Below, piece by piece: positions 12,798 to 23,577 of a stretch of 64,000 nucleotides of DNA. How positions within the stretch are numbered: the stretch's first letter is position 1; every line of letters starts with the position of its first letter. The stretch is from Diphasiastrum complanatum (Eukaryota; Streptophyta; Lycopodiopsida; Lycopodiales; Lycopodiaceae), in the NCBI GenBank assembly GCA_029204225.1, contig CM055111.1, positions 47,483,224-47,547,223 of the forward strand, read 5' to 3'. The notes beneath the pieces were generated by a model that saw nothing but the letters and a program-made list of their open reading frames with translations, was not told where the DNA came from and did not search any database. The position numbers and the translations under genes are program-made.

Positions 12798-12983
12798 TTA
12801 GTCCATGGAATAAATTTTAACAACCCACGGCAGATTTTGTAGTACCAGAATAAAATCATCTTTACCTAAAAACTGAGAACTTAAGCTTTTCATAATCAAA
12901 TTCTGAGCTTTCAGGTCGGCAGTCAACGTCTTCGTCCAAGCATACACTTCATTGTACTGCCTTGTCATAGATGCTGTTGTCAC
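12798..12983 (-). CDS. Unrecognised short frame, mirrored at 60010-60195
   Basis: A 61-codon frame (MTTASMTRQYNEVYAW...) on the strand opposite to APO. It is identical in both arms, but so is the surrounding non-coding sequence, so conservation does not argue for coding. The residues 10-45 look helical. I do not recognise it. It may be a scrap of a decayed element. Confidence 0.15.
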   Translation of the reverse strand: MTTASMTRQYNEVYAWTKTLTADLKAQNLIMKSLSSQFLGKDDFILVLQNLPWVVKIYSMD

Positions 12984-13399
12984 AGATGCTGTTAGTTGCT
13001 ATTAGTGACATGCTTCAGATTCATCCTCTTGTCAAATTTTTAGATGGCAATCACTTTATCATCATCTATAAGCTATGATTGTGAAACCGTGATGCAAAGG
13101 AAGGGGTTAGAATGAGCAGAGGCATTGTACATAATAGTAGCTAGCAGGATCAGGCATGCTTAGCTGGGCCATGCCAAGGGTAAATTACAGAGCTAAATAA
13201 CTTTGGAGGGTTGCATGCAAAAAATAGGGGTCCCAGGCTCAATATATAGAGTCATAGACATCCTTTTTTTATTGATACTTAATGTGTTTTTGTCTTCTTG
13301 CATTCAAGTATTTGATTCAATCAGTAGGCTTTTTTATTCTTTTTTGCACGCATGGCTTAGGCTTTTAAGCTCATTTATCAGGTTTTCTGTTCATGACAG

Positions 13400-13755
13400 G
13401 TATATGGGAGACGTAAAAATCGAATACCTAGAGCTTGGAGATCTATACAGATCATTTGTCAGCACTCTGGAACTCAAACAACCTTGTTATCTGAGACATG
13501 GCTTCAAGGATTTCCTCAAAATCAAAGTCTTCCCCCCATTTTACCAAAAAAAAAAAAGAGACCCTATGTGAGCCCCAGGAAGAAACTTTCCAAGAAAGAA
13601 AAAAAACATCTAGGGCAACTCAGTCTGAGTGCACCAAAGAATGGTATGCTTGTCGAAGAACTGATTCCTGTTGCTCACAATGTGATGGCTGCACGGTCTA
13701 TATTGTATGAGGGAGTTAAAAAGCTTATGAAAGTGCTTGCAGTCCATGCTTGCGA
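13400..13755 (+). CDS. APO-family protein, N-terminal exon (left copy)
   Basis: This exon encodes the region before the first zinc-binding repeat of an APO protein, the plant organelle RNA-binding family whose member APO1 is needed for splicing of the chloroplast ycf3 intron and photosystem I accumulation. Diagnostic stretches are QNQSLPPILPKKKKRPY and PKNGMLVEELIPVAHNV, which match APO1/APO2-type proteins. The exon follows an acceptor (TTCATGACAG, ending 13399) and ends at donor GA|GTAAG (13755/13756). Joined to 22665 in the same phase it gives HACDFCLQIHVGH, completing the first CxxC pair. Start codon and targeting peptide lie further upstream and are not established. The frame is open throughout. 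Confidence 0.85.
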
Positions 13756-14389
13756 GTAAGAATCTACTTGTTTTTCATCAATTTATTCCTTCAAAATATA
13801 ATTTTGTTAAACTTTTGATTGATACATACTCTACCATTTTGTATTGTGAATGAAGATCGTGGTACTCCTATTGAATAAGGTAAGGTTTGAGCTCTGCCAA
13901 GTAAAGAGAGTTGTGAAGAATTTAGACAATTAATTCTTTATCTTTTGATCTTCATTTGTTGTTATTATACGTTTTAATATTTTCTTGCTTGCTTAGAGCC
14001 TACATCTTAGTTTATAATATGTAGATACTTGCTTTTCATATGTATATAGACAATATCATTTGTTTTGAGCTTAATAGTGTTTTTTCCCTTTCAAGAACAG
14101 GTCCCAGCTGTTTGGAACTTAGTACTCGCTGTGAACTTTATTTTGTATAGAATGCTCTTTTTATTTTACATTTTTTTGAAATCAATGAAAAAGGGTTTGA
14201 TGGAAACTACAATTCAAAGGTTAAGATGCTACTTGAATATAGTGTTTTCATACCAAAAAGCTAGAACTTCAAAAACAACAATGTAGTACTTTGTAAATGG
14301 TTGGGATCTGTCAAAAAAGCATCAAAGTTGCTATGAAAATGATTCTAGAAAAACACATAAAAAATAGTCTTAATGACTTATGTTCCATT

Positions 14390-14410
14390 GGGTTTAGGGT
14401 TTAGGGTTTA
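14390..14410 (+). repeat. Short interstitial plant telomere-type repeat
   Basis: GGGTTTAGGGTTTAGGGTTTA is three units of the Arabidopsis-type TTTAGGG repeat, inside the APO intron. The mirror copy is at 57451-57471. Confidence 0.8.
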
Positions 14411-14949
14411 GTGCAACATTAATAGCTACGTGGCACTTAGAAACATAAAGCAAAATGAGATGTGCTAAAGTCTTTCTGATACTATGTAAAACAATTCATA
14501 ACTACAAAATTATACCAAAAATACAACTGTGCATTGAACCATGCATGCAAGAAACCATATAATGATGGAATTATGACTGATTATTCAATCACTAAATTTT
14601 ATATCGAGAAAAAATGCATCTCATAGTACAATCGCCTCATGTGGGTAGTAGTACGTAGTTGATCTAACTGTAGTCTCTACATGAAAAACGTACGAGACTA
14701 CTACTCCTTATCCAATGTGTCTACAACACAATGCTGATCTGTCTTTGGTGGTAGATGGGGTGTAATCTTGGCTTCCCTCCACCCTTGCACTATTCGGTGG
14801 TCTGCATTGGCCTCTGTTGCTACTTGAGGCAAAGCTAGAACCCTAGTCTCCCTTTGAGCCTAAGTGCCAGTGTAGATGAGCTAGGAGTGTGAGAAAAGGC
14901 CTGCTGCTAATGATGCCTCCTTTTCATGCTCAAGGATCAAATGTGCATA

Positions 14950-15350
14950 CTGCTTTGCAGATTGCCAAGTATAATATGGTTAAGGCACAAGCAAGGATGA
15001 AGAAGTATGCTGATGAATGGAGCTCTGATATGGCATTTTCATAGGGAGATCATATATCTCAAATTTCATAGGAAATATATGAATCTTCAAAAGGTCTGAT
15101 TAGGTTCAAGATTAGAGTTCTAAGAAGATAGGCAAATTCAGCTTGTGATTTGGATTTATGAGCAAACGGCAGAACTTATAATGTCAACGTGTCGACGTAT
15201 CTATCAAGACACGACACAGAACATTGCCACCAATCAATGAAAAAGTCACATTGAATTTTTACTCGAAATGATCATTGTTTGCAGGGATAATGTTATGGAT
15301 TAGTAGTAGAAGTGAGATGGATTATTTTGTTAAATGGAAAGAATTATGAG
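14950..15350 (+). mobile_element. Ty3/gypsy fossil, 3' tail of pol (left arm)
   Basis: Residues such as ARMKKYADEWSSDMAF and a downstream FVKWKEL resemble the C-terminal part of gypsy integrase followed by a chromodomain-type tail. The mirrored sequence in the right arm is attached to a longer stretch of the same fossil. Only the tail is present here. Broken and old, because it predates the duplication of the arms. Confidence 0.6.
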
Positions 15351-15775
15351 ACAAAAAGGCTTTGCATCTACGAGCATTAGTGCTCATTCAATTTCCATTT
15401 GTACAGTTCATGAAGAGTTCTTCTGATTCATGTATTTGTTATTGGGTGAGATCTTGTAAAGAAGTCTTGCAGTAGTTCTATTGGGGAAAATCACTATGCA
15501 AAATTTCACTGTTGGAAAATCAATGGAGAATCAGTGGAAAATCAGACCAAAAGTTGGTCTATTGTCAAGCCAAAGTTTGAAAGAGAGTCTCGTTATCATC
15601 CAGTCAAAGTTTGAATCAGAGACTGTGAGTTTGCGCTAAAAATCAGAAGTGAATTTGGGTCGAGTTTCAAAGTTGGATTTGGTTAATGTTGAGTCAAAGT
15701 TTGAATCTATTTTCCTTAATCAAAATTGAGTCAAACACTTAATCAGGTAAATGTAACTTCTTAGTGGTACCAGGG

Positions 15776-16133
15776 TGTAATAGATCCTAACACCACAGTA
15801 GGGCAAACACTAACTGATCCACCCAACCTTGCTTACTCCATGATATAGAGTAAGCTCCTCCTAGCCCAGTGTGAGGACTGGTAGCATGCAACTGCCAAGT
15901 GTCGGCCACGTGACACTGACGTGGCCGACTGCACGTCAGGACCCAACTGGGGGCCCTATCCTGTTGACAGGGTCCCTAGGCTGTGTTAGGCCCGCCATGG
16001 CTATGGACCGTGCTGGGGCACACTACTCACACTGTCTTGCCCTGTTGGTCATGTACGCTGGACACGACCCTGATTGTGGTATCTGACCTATCTGTGTTCT
16101 CTAGGGTTCGGCACTAGTCACGAGCTCGTAACA
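15776..16133 (-). repeat. 3' LTR of the chromovirus
   Basis: 358 bp, beginning TGTAATAGATCC and ending CTCGTAACA on the plus strand, thus TGTTACGAG...CTATTACA in element orientation. The same length recurs at 21634-21991. An open frame seen inside both LTR copies (MRTGSMQLPS...) is not a gene. Confidence 0.95.
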
Positions 16134-16149
16134 CTCCCTCCCCCTTAAG
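16134..16149 (-). promoter_or_regulatory. Polypurine tract of the chromovirus
   Basis: In element orientation CTTAAGGGGGAGGGAG abuts the 3' LTR. This is the expected primer site for plus-strand DNA synthesis. Confidence 0.85.
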
Positions 16150-18840
16150 AACCGTCTTGGTCCTCTAAGACAAAGTCTGGACAAATCTTGCGAAGGACGC
16201 TGCCTCTTTCCCAAGTGGCATTCTCAACAGGCTGATCATTCCACTTAACCAGATATTCTCGGTATAGAGTATGACGAGTCTGCGTCTCTCTACTATCAAG
16301 AATCTCCTCTGGTTCATGTGGAGGTTACTGAGGATCCAATGGGAGAACTAGAACACTGTCCCCTACCAGATTGTTTGATCTGGTTAAGGCTTTTTGTAAC
16401 TGACTTACATGAAAGACTGGAAAAACCTTACTGCTGTGTGGGAGTTCTAGTTCATAGGTGACCTCGCCTAGTCTCCTACTGATGGTAAAGGGACCACAAT
16501 ACCTTGGAGACAACTTAGCACACACTCCTGATTTGAGGGTTTTAGAGTCAATTGGGACTCTCAAGTAGACTTTTTCACCAGTGGAGAACTGCACATCCCG
16601 TCTGTGTGGATCTGCATAATGCCTAGCTCGATCCTGGGACTGCCTAATGCTACGCTTAGCATGTTCTATCATCTGGTTTAGGTCCTCTAAAAAGTTTCTG
16701 GCTGCTTCAACTTTTTCTTGTTTAAACCCTACAACTGTGGGTGAGCGTGGTTGAAAACCGTACATCAGCATAAATGGACTGTATCCCGTAGTTGAATGTT
16801 TGGTACTGTTGTAAGCAAACTCTAATATCGAGAGATACTCCTCCCAATTAGTCTGCTTCTTGTTAACGTATGCACGAAGCATATCCTCCAGCACCTGATT
16901 TACCCTCTTTGTTTGACCGTTCGTCTGTGGATGGTCGGTGGTACTCAAATTAAGTTTAGTATGGAGATGATGGAATACTGCCCTCCAAAAATTTCCAGTA
17001 AACTTACTGTCCGGGTCGCTGACTATGCCGGAAGGTAGACCGTACAATTTAAATAGCCCGTCTACAAACAACCTCGCTAACTTTGGAGCTCTAACAGTTG
17101 TTTTGGTCGGAATGAAATGAGCCATTTTGGTCAGACGGTCAACTGTGACCCATATAGCATCATTACCCTTTTGGGTTTTAGGCATGCCTACTATAAAATC
17201 CATGGAGATGCTCTCCCATTTACCAGCTGGTATTTCTAAGGGATGTAACAACCCTCCTGCCTTTAAACGCTCTGCTTTGTTTACTTGACATTTCTGGCAA
17301 CTGGTTACATACTGGTGGACGTCCTTTTCCATACTGGGCCAGAAAAATTGCCTACGAAGAAGCTCATAGGTCTTCTGTATGCCTGGGTGTCCCGCACTAG
17401 GATTGTCATGACATTCATATAGGACCTGCTGCCTATAATCCTCTGAATTGGGGACACATACTCTATCTCTATAGAGCAAGTACTCATCCTGAATGGAATA
17501 CTGTTTCCATTTGAATCCTTGAGTCAACTGACCCTCAACCACTGGGGTTTGCTTGGGTAATACAGGCTCAGAATCCTCAACGTCATCTGACGACGTATAC
17601 TCGGACTCATCATCATTCTCAACGGAAGTTGCCGTATTCTTGGATGAACTGGCACCAGCCCCGGGAACTGGTTCTGGAGTCTGTAACTGTCTGCTCTGGA
17701 CTGAGTTGCAGATAGTAGAGAAGAATGCATCATGCTGGCATTTCCCTCTCAAGGACTCGAGTAACTCATTACGAATCTGAGTAAAACTCAGCTCGTTTAT
17801 CATAGAACGCTTGCATCAACTCTGCCCAACGAGCTTTCTGACCTCTAAGCTCAGGTTGATTGCAACTCATGGTCTGTCAGGACCTCAAAGTTGGCACCAT
17901 ACAAATAATGCCTCCAAGTCTTAAGGGCATGGACTATAGAAAAGAGTTCCTTTTCATAGGCACTGTACCTAGTCTAAGCTGGCTCGAGTTTTTTACTCTC
18001 GAACGCAACTGGTCGTCCACCCTGAGTTAGCACAACACCAACTGCAAAGTCGCTAGCATCTGTTTTGACCACAAATGGCTGATTGGGGTCGACGACTTTT
18101 AGAACTGGTGCTGTAGCTAAAGCTGTTTTGAGAGCATCAAAGCTCTCCTGCTGTGCGGACTCCCAAATGAAGTCCTTTGCCTTCCCCTTAAGAAGATTTG
18201 TCATGGGAACTGCTATCTGAGCATATTCCTTGACAAATCGTCTGCAATATCCCGCCAAACCAAGAAAGATCTGAAGCTCCAAAATATTCTGAGGTCTCAG
18301 CCAACTGAGTATGGCTTTAACCTTATTTGGGTCCATCTTAATCCCATCTGAAGAGATAAGGTGACCCAAATATGCTACTTCTTCAACGAAGAATTCACAC
18401 TTGGATTGTTTAGCATAGAGCTCCTGCTTTCTGAGCAGTCGAAACACCTTTCTGAGGTGTTTTAGATGCTCTTTCCTCGTTTTGCTGTAGACGAGGATGT
18501 CATCTAAAAGTACGACTACAAACTTACCCAAGTATGGTCTGAGGACACTGTTCATCAAGGTCATAAAGGTAGCTGGAGCATTTGTGAGCCCAAATGGCAT
18601 CACCTTAAACTCATAATGACCGTGACGAGTCCTATAATTTGTTTTCGAGACATCTTCCGATTTAATACGGGCTTGATGATATCCCGATCTGAGGTCTATT
18701 TTGCTGAAAAACTTAGCCCCGTCGAGTTGGTCAAACAACTCGTCTGCCCGAGGCATAGGATATTTATTCTTAATTGTGACTTTATTGAGGGCTCTGTAAT
18801 CTACGCAAAGACGCATAGACCCCTCTTTCTTTTTCACCAA
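16150..18840 (-). mobile_element. pol region of the chromovirus (RT, RNase H, integrase, chromodomain)
   Basis: Reverse transcriptase motifs include [27 protein letters not shown] and the catalytic [11 protein letters not shown]. RNase H has [15 protein letters not shown]. Integrase shows the H2C2 finger (HDNPSAGHPGIQKTY to CQKCQVNK), the core (SMDFIVGMP, STTDHPQTNGQT) and the C-terminal ELPHSSKVFPVFHVSQL motif, followed by a chromodomain-like tail. RT-RNaseH-integrase order is that of Ty3/gypsy. Chromodomains are thought to guide chromoviruses to particular chromatin. The region has a few breaks. Confidence 0.92.
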
Positions 18841-19177
18841 TAGGACTGGTGAGGCCCATGGTGAACTACTGGTCTGAATTTGGCCTTTCCCAAGATAGTC
18901 TATTAACTGCCTAGTTATTTTTTCATCCTCTGTTCGGCTGACCCGATACGGAGGTTTAGAAACAGGTGTTGTACCTGGTACTAGGTTTATTACATGATCT
19001 ACCTAGGTGGTAAACCATGTGGCAAATCTTCAAGAAAAACATCTTTAAATTTAGACAATAAAGTTTCTAATTTATTGATTTTTTGCTGAATAGAACTGGA
19101 AATAGAAACTTCAGGAATAAACTGAAAGTCACATAAGAATCCCTGATGGTCTTCGTCTCCGATTAGCTGACAGAGTT

Positions 19178-20844
19178 CTAAACTGCAGACCATAGGACTG
19201 TTGGGAACATCATGCTTCCCATGCAACTGATCTCTCGGCCTTTATGCTGAAAGCTGAGGGTGTTCTCCTGATAGTTTCTGTGGAGGGAAGGTCCTAAACT
19301 GTAGAGCCAATCTCTCCCGAGAACAATGTCTGTACGATCCAGGTGCATTATCTGAAAGTTTATTTCATCTTGGTACCCCTGAATACCAAGATTTAAATTA
19401 CTTACCATAGTTTCCCATATTTTTTTATCTTCACCCTTAGCTAATGAAACTATGTACCTATGCTGACTAGGTACTTCTGGTAGTTTAAGCTTTTTAACCA
19501 GGGTGTAGTTGATGAAATTATGGGTTGCCCCATCATCAACCATAACTCTTACTGACTGGTTACCAACTTTCCCATGCATACGTACTAGGTCATGCGACCC
19601 AAAGCTGAAGGGTCTCGCTAGCATTGCAGAGGTTAGCTGGCAACAATGTTCATGATCTTTATGATACACTTTGATCTCGGAAGCTGCCGAGTCACTTGGG
19701 AAACATACAGTCTGAACAAGATGAACTTGTTTTTTATCTTTCTTATCTTTTTTAGTGAAAGGCCCCTTGGGACACTGTCTGAATGTGTGTCCCTTGCCCA
19801 TACACACAAAGCACAAATGTTCTTGTTTGGCTTTCTCAAAATCATCTGGTTTTAAGGGTTGTATGAGTGAAGGGCGTTTCTGAGGAGCTTCACTTTTAAA
19901 TTTATCTTGATTTTTTCTTTTTAAAATTTCTTTTTAAATTGAAAGTCTTTCTGAGGAGGCTGCTCAGAAAGTGGCTGCTTTCTCGCCCTCTTTCTACCCA
20001 CTAAATCATCATAGATTTGAGCATATCTGAGAGCTTGCTCAAGGGTAGTAGGCGAGTTTCTCTGGACCTCTACTTTATATTCATCTTTGAGGCCACGGAC
20101 AAATCCTCTGATTTTCTAATAATCATCCATATTTTTAATCTTTAAAATTGCCTCTCGATACTGCGAGATATATTGGATGAGGGATTTATCCATTACTGTT
20201 CTTTCCCAGGCTTCCTAGGCTCTATCAAGTTCATTTTCTGGTAGAAATTCTCTTAGGAAAGCTTCTTCAGAAGCTTTCCATGATCGGGGAGTCTGCCTAG
20301 TCTCCTGGAGATTTAACCACCACTTATAGGCCATAGGCCCTAAGGAAAGACTGGCCTCAATAGCTTGCAAATGGTCAAGGGTCTGTTTAAGAGCATGAAT
20401 GTTCTTCCATTTGCTGAGGAAGGTTTGTAGAATGTCTGCATTTCTATCCTTCTCTTCCCCATTAAAAGTAGGAGGCTTTAAATCTTTAAAAACACTGGGG
20501 TGAGACCGTAAAGTCTCACCCGAAACTAATGGAAGTGGAGAAGGGGATAACTGAGAAGTGGAGGGAAGGCTTCCTTTCGCGGAACTCAAAATCAAGCTTT
20601 TGAGTTCAGCGAACGAGTCGTCCACACTGGACTTGAAACTGGCTAATGCCAACTTCAGTTCATCCACTTCTGTTACCAACTGGAGAAATTGCTCCTTGGT
20701 AACCAGTTCGTCGAGTTCTTCGACGAACTGTTTCTGTTCTTCCAATTCCATGGGTTCCTTCCCTTTACTGTAAGCCAAGGCTTCTGTTTCAAGTTCGTCG
20801 AAGCCTCTCTCCGGGGGTTGATCAGGTCCCTGAGGAGTGGTCAT
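19178..20844 (-). mobile_element. gag, zinc knuckle and protease of the chromovirus
   Basis: The capsid part (20844-20215) carries a coiled-coil-like N terminus (FVEELDELVTKEQFLQLV) and a gag core (LKPPTFNGEEKDRNADIL, KWWLNLQE). Further along are the zinc knuckle CFVCMGKGHTFRQC and the aspartic protease VMVDDGATHNFI, a plant chromovirus variant. It belongs to the element at 15776-21991. Confidence 0.88.
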
Positions 20845-21619
20845 CTTCGGAACTGAAAGAGAGCTACCTTAACTTCTGAAGGAAAAAAAGTCTAAAAGAC
20901 TAAGTTACAACTGTACAAGGGAAAAGAAAGATGACTTAGCTGTTTTTGAGGACTGTACTTCCAAAGAAAAGATGAAGAGGAGCCCTCTCAGCTCTTTTAC
21001 CCAAGATTTCAGACCTGCTGTTCCGGAAAATCTCAGTTTGAAGCTTCAAAACGGTGAAATCCGGAATTTTTTGTATCTCTGCCCTCGCTGGCTGGACAGC
21101 CACCTGTCTGGCCCAATTTTCTGAACTTTACGGGCCAATCTTTGCTTGAATCTCTGATCTGAACTCAGGCAGTAGGTCGTTGGTCTGTGGCAAACTAGTT
21201 CGAAACTCAAACTACTGAGAAATTCCAAAAAACAGGGATGAAAATCCAATTTTTCATCTCCCTGTCCAGCGCTGGCCCTGTTGGGAATTTTCAGACTAAA
21301 CTCCACTCAGATTTACTGAAATCCCTTTTGGAAATCAGAGATAGATCCCTGTATGTACAGCGATGGATCTACTGACTAAATCCTACTCTATTTCCGCTGG
21401 GAAATCCGTAGAGAACCCTCTGAAATCTGGAAAAAACAGTTGTCTATCCAGCGAGTTACCTCTAGACTCCTTTCTATTGTGATTTCTTATTGAAAATCAG
21501 AAGTTTGAAGGCTGCTCCTACAACGATTCTCCTCTAATCTTTTTTGAGAAACTCAGAGATCTTTCCTATCTTCTGATAGCTTTCTCTACTGCTGCTCCTG
21601 AACTCCCTAGGATGGAGAT

Positions 21620-21632
21620 GGCTCTGATACAA
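21620..21632 (-). promoter_or_regulatory. Primer binding site of the chromovirus
   Basis: In element orientation TTGTATCAGAGCC lies one base inside the 5' LTR. It is complementary to the 3' end of plant initiator tRNA-Met apart from small differences. Confidence 0.85.
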
Positions 21633-21633
21633 G

Positions 21634-21991
21634 TGTAATAGATCCTAACACCATAGTTGGGCAAACACTAACTGATCCACCCAACCTTGCCTACTCCCTG
21701 ATATAGAGTAAGCCCCTCCTAGCCCAGTGTGAGGACTGGTAGCATGCAACTGCCAAGTGTCGGCCACGTGACACTGATGTGGCCGACTGCACGTCGGGAC
21801 CCAACTGGGGGCCCTGTCCTGCTGACAGGGTCCCTAGACTGTGTTAGGCCCGCCATAGCTATGGAACGTGCTGGGGCACACTACTCACACTGTCTTGCCC
21901 TGTTGGTCGTGTACGCTGGACACGACCTTGACTGTGGTATCTGACCTATCTGTGTTCTCTAGGGTTCGGCACTGGTCACGAGCTCGTAACA
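21634..21991 (-). repeat. 5' LTR of the chromovirus
   Basis: A 358-bp direct repeat of 15776-16133, with about 16 differences by eye. It is followed at 21998 by sequence matching the right palindrome arm (at 48093). Confidence 0.95.
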
Positions 21992-22490
21992 CGTATGATT
22001 TCTGTTCATGTGTATTTCTTATTTAACTTCTTGATCTCTGAATTATCTCCGTTCTTCATTGAATCACAAAGTTGATTAAGCTCTTTAACTCTCTTTCAGC
22101 GAATAATTTGAAGTTCTCATCTGAAAGCTATTTTGTGAGATTTTCAGCAACAAGCTACAGGTTACTTTGAAAGTTCAAAAAAGCTGTGAAAGTTCAAAAA
22201 AGCCCATTCCACTCTGGGGTTTTTAGTTTAAACACAAATATCATGTCATCTGTTCAAAGAAGGAAATTTATTAAGATTGTTGAAGTTGATGATGTTTGTT
22301 CTAGGCTTCACTTTCTTTTTGATGATTTACATATTGCTCTAGGCTCTCTTCCAGCAAAGGATAGATATTCCCATTGGTACAAATTGCAGAAAACTTTAAC
22401 TTTTTTATGAACTTGAATTTGTGAAAACATCAGTTCTCTTCGGCACTTGTCCCACTTTATTACATAAGCTAAGCCATTGCTGAATTATTG

Positions 22491-22700
22491 CCACTGGTCT
22501 ATCTCTAATTTTTCTATTGTGGGAAACTTGCAGTTTCTGCTTGCAGATTCATGTTGGTCCTCGTGGACATCTTGAAAGAAGATTGAGCCTTTCTGTTTGT
22601 GAATATTTGTAGTTTAATACCCACTGGTCTATCTCTTATTTTTTCTATCGTGGGAAACTTGCAGTTTCTGCTTGCAGATTCATGTTGGTCATCGTGGACA
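22491..22700 (+). repeat. Tandem duplication of a 3' splice acceptor (130-bp period)
   Basis: CCACTGGTCTATCTCT, a pyrimidine stretch, GGGAAACTTGCAG and the first bases of the APO exon occur twice, at 22491 and 22621. The first copy (acceptor ending 22533) leads into a short frame that soon stops. The second (acceptor ending 22664) leads into the full APO exon. The right arm carries the same duplication (47078-47287), so it predates the palindrome. Confidence 0.85.
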
Positions 22701-23577
22701 TCATATCAGGTCTTGCCAAGGTCCAAACAGTAATCTCAGGAATGCACACCATTTTTGGGTTAAAGCAAACATTGATGATATCCTTGTGCCTGTGGAGTCC
22801 TTTCATCTCTTTGATAGGTTGGCAAAGCGCATCAAACATGATCAGCGATTTAAAATTGATCGGCTTCCTGCGGTTCTTGAGCTCTGCATACAAGCTGGGG
22901 TGGACTTACCTGAATATCCAACATTAAGGACTCATCCTATCAAAAGGTTGACAAATGGTGAGGAACTTGAAGGAGATGAAGACAGCAGTGATGAAAGTTC
23001 ACAAGTCACTGCAGGCAATGGTGGCACCCAGCCGGCATCTGAAGAAGACAAAAGAACACATGGGTCATGTGAATTTAATGACAACTTGTGGCAAGATGCA
23101 GAAAAGGACGATCCATGTGGAATAAAAGATGAGACCATTTCTGTGGTGAATGCTGAAGAAGACATCCGAGATACTGCCAACAGGACCCTGAAGGCATGGT
23201 CTGCAATGAGGAGAGGTGTTCAGACTCTTATGAAAAGGTATCCTGTCAAGGCTTGTGGGTACTGCCCAGAAGTGCATGTTGGGCCCTGCGGACATGGTGC
23301 CAGGGTATGTGGAGAATTCAAGCATCAATGGAGGGATGGTCAACACGGTTGGCAAGAAGCGGCTTTGGATGACATTATTCCTCCCAAGTTTGTCTGGCAT
23401 GTTCGAGATGGGGATGGGCCTCCACTGGCAAATGGATTGAGAAAATTTTATGGCCAGGCACCTGCAGTCGTGGAACTATGTGTACAGGGGGGAGCAAAGG
23501 TACCTGACTTATGGAAACCTATGATGAGGCTGGATGTTGTTATACCTGCCTTGGAAGAAGTTGAGGCAGTTGCTTAA
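22665..23577 (+). CDS. APO-family organelle RNA-binding protein, main exon (left copy, intact)
   Basis: About 303 codons ending in TAA. It holds both APO repeats: the first (CDFCLQIHVGHRGHHIRSC, then HHFWVKANIDDILVPVESFHL and LELCIQAGVDLPEY) and the second (KACGYCPEVHVGPCGHGARVC, EFKHQWRDGQHGWQEAALDD, FVWHVRDGDGPPLANG, MMRLDVVIPALEE). Each repeat carries a CxxC...H...C set that in characterised APO proteins binds zinc and takes part in RNA binding and group II intron splicing in organelles. An acidic, Ser-rich linker (EGDEDSSDESSQ) separates the repeats. With the 13400 exon the protein would exceed 420 residues, close to the roughly 430-440 typical of APO1/APO2. No lesion is seen. APO1/2-like is a better fit than the APO3/4 branch, but this is not certain. 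Confidence 0.9.

Larger units (their letters stand above)
15776..21991 (-). mobile_element. Ty3/gypsy chromovirus, near full length, in the APO intron
   Basis: A minus-strand LTR retrotransposon of 6.2 kb. It has two 358-bp LTRs, a primer site next to the right LTR and a purine tract next to the left LTR. In element order the parts are gag (20844-20215), zinc knuckle and protease (19816-19178), reverse transcriptase and RNase H (18840 to about 17850), integrase (17803-16325) and a chromodomain tail (about 16310-16150, with REYLVKW and ATWE). My hand count gives about 16 differences between the LTRs (roughly 4.5%), mostly transitions, so the insertion is moderately old. It has a handful of breaks. 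No target-site duplication is visible, and the sequence left of the element does not match the right arm. Confidence 0.93.
13756..22664 (+). other. Large intron of the left APO gene (about 8.9 kb)
   Basis: Donor GTAAG at 13756 and acceptor TTGCAG ending at 22664 bracket the region in matching phase. Most of its length comes from a chromovirus (15776-21991) and the tail of an older gypsy fossil (about 14950-15350). It also holds a telomere-type repeat (14390-14410), a short frame of unknown meaning (22186-22410, mirrored at 47607-47903) and a duplicated acceptor. Whether this intron is spliced efficiently cannot be judged from sequence. Confidence 0.75.

Noticed and set aside
13203-13571. 122-codon frame MEGCMQKIGVPG... 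conserved in both arms
   Set aside because: It overlaps the APO exon in another frame and crosses its splice acceptor. The conservation is that of the whole arm.
15871-16086. 71-codon frame MRTGSMQLPS..., repeated at 21729-21944
   Set aside because: It lies wholly inside both LTRs of the chromovirus and is duplicated only because the LTRs are.
23065-23400. Frames antisense to the APO exon, conserved in both arms
   Set aside because: They are antisense shadows of a conserved coding exon, with no domain of their own.
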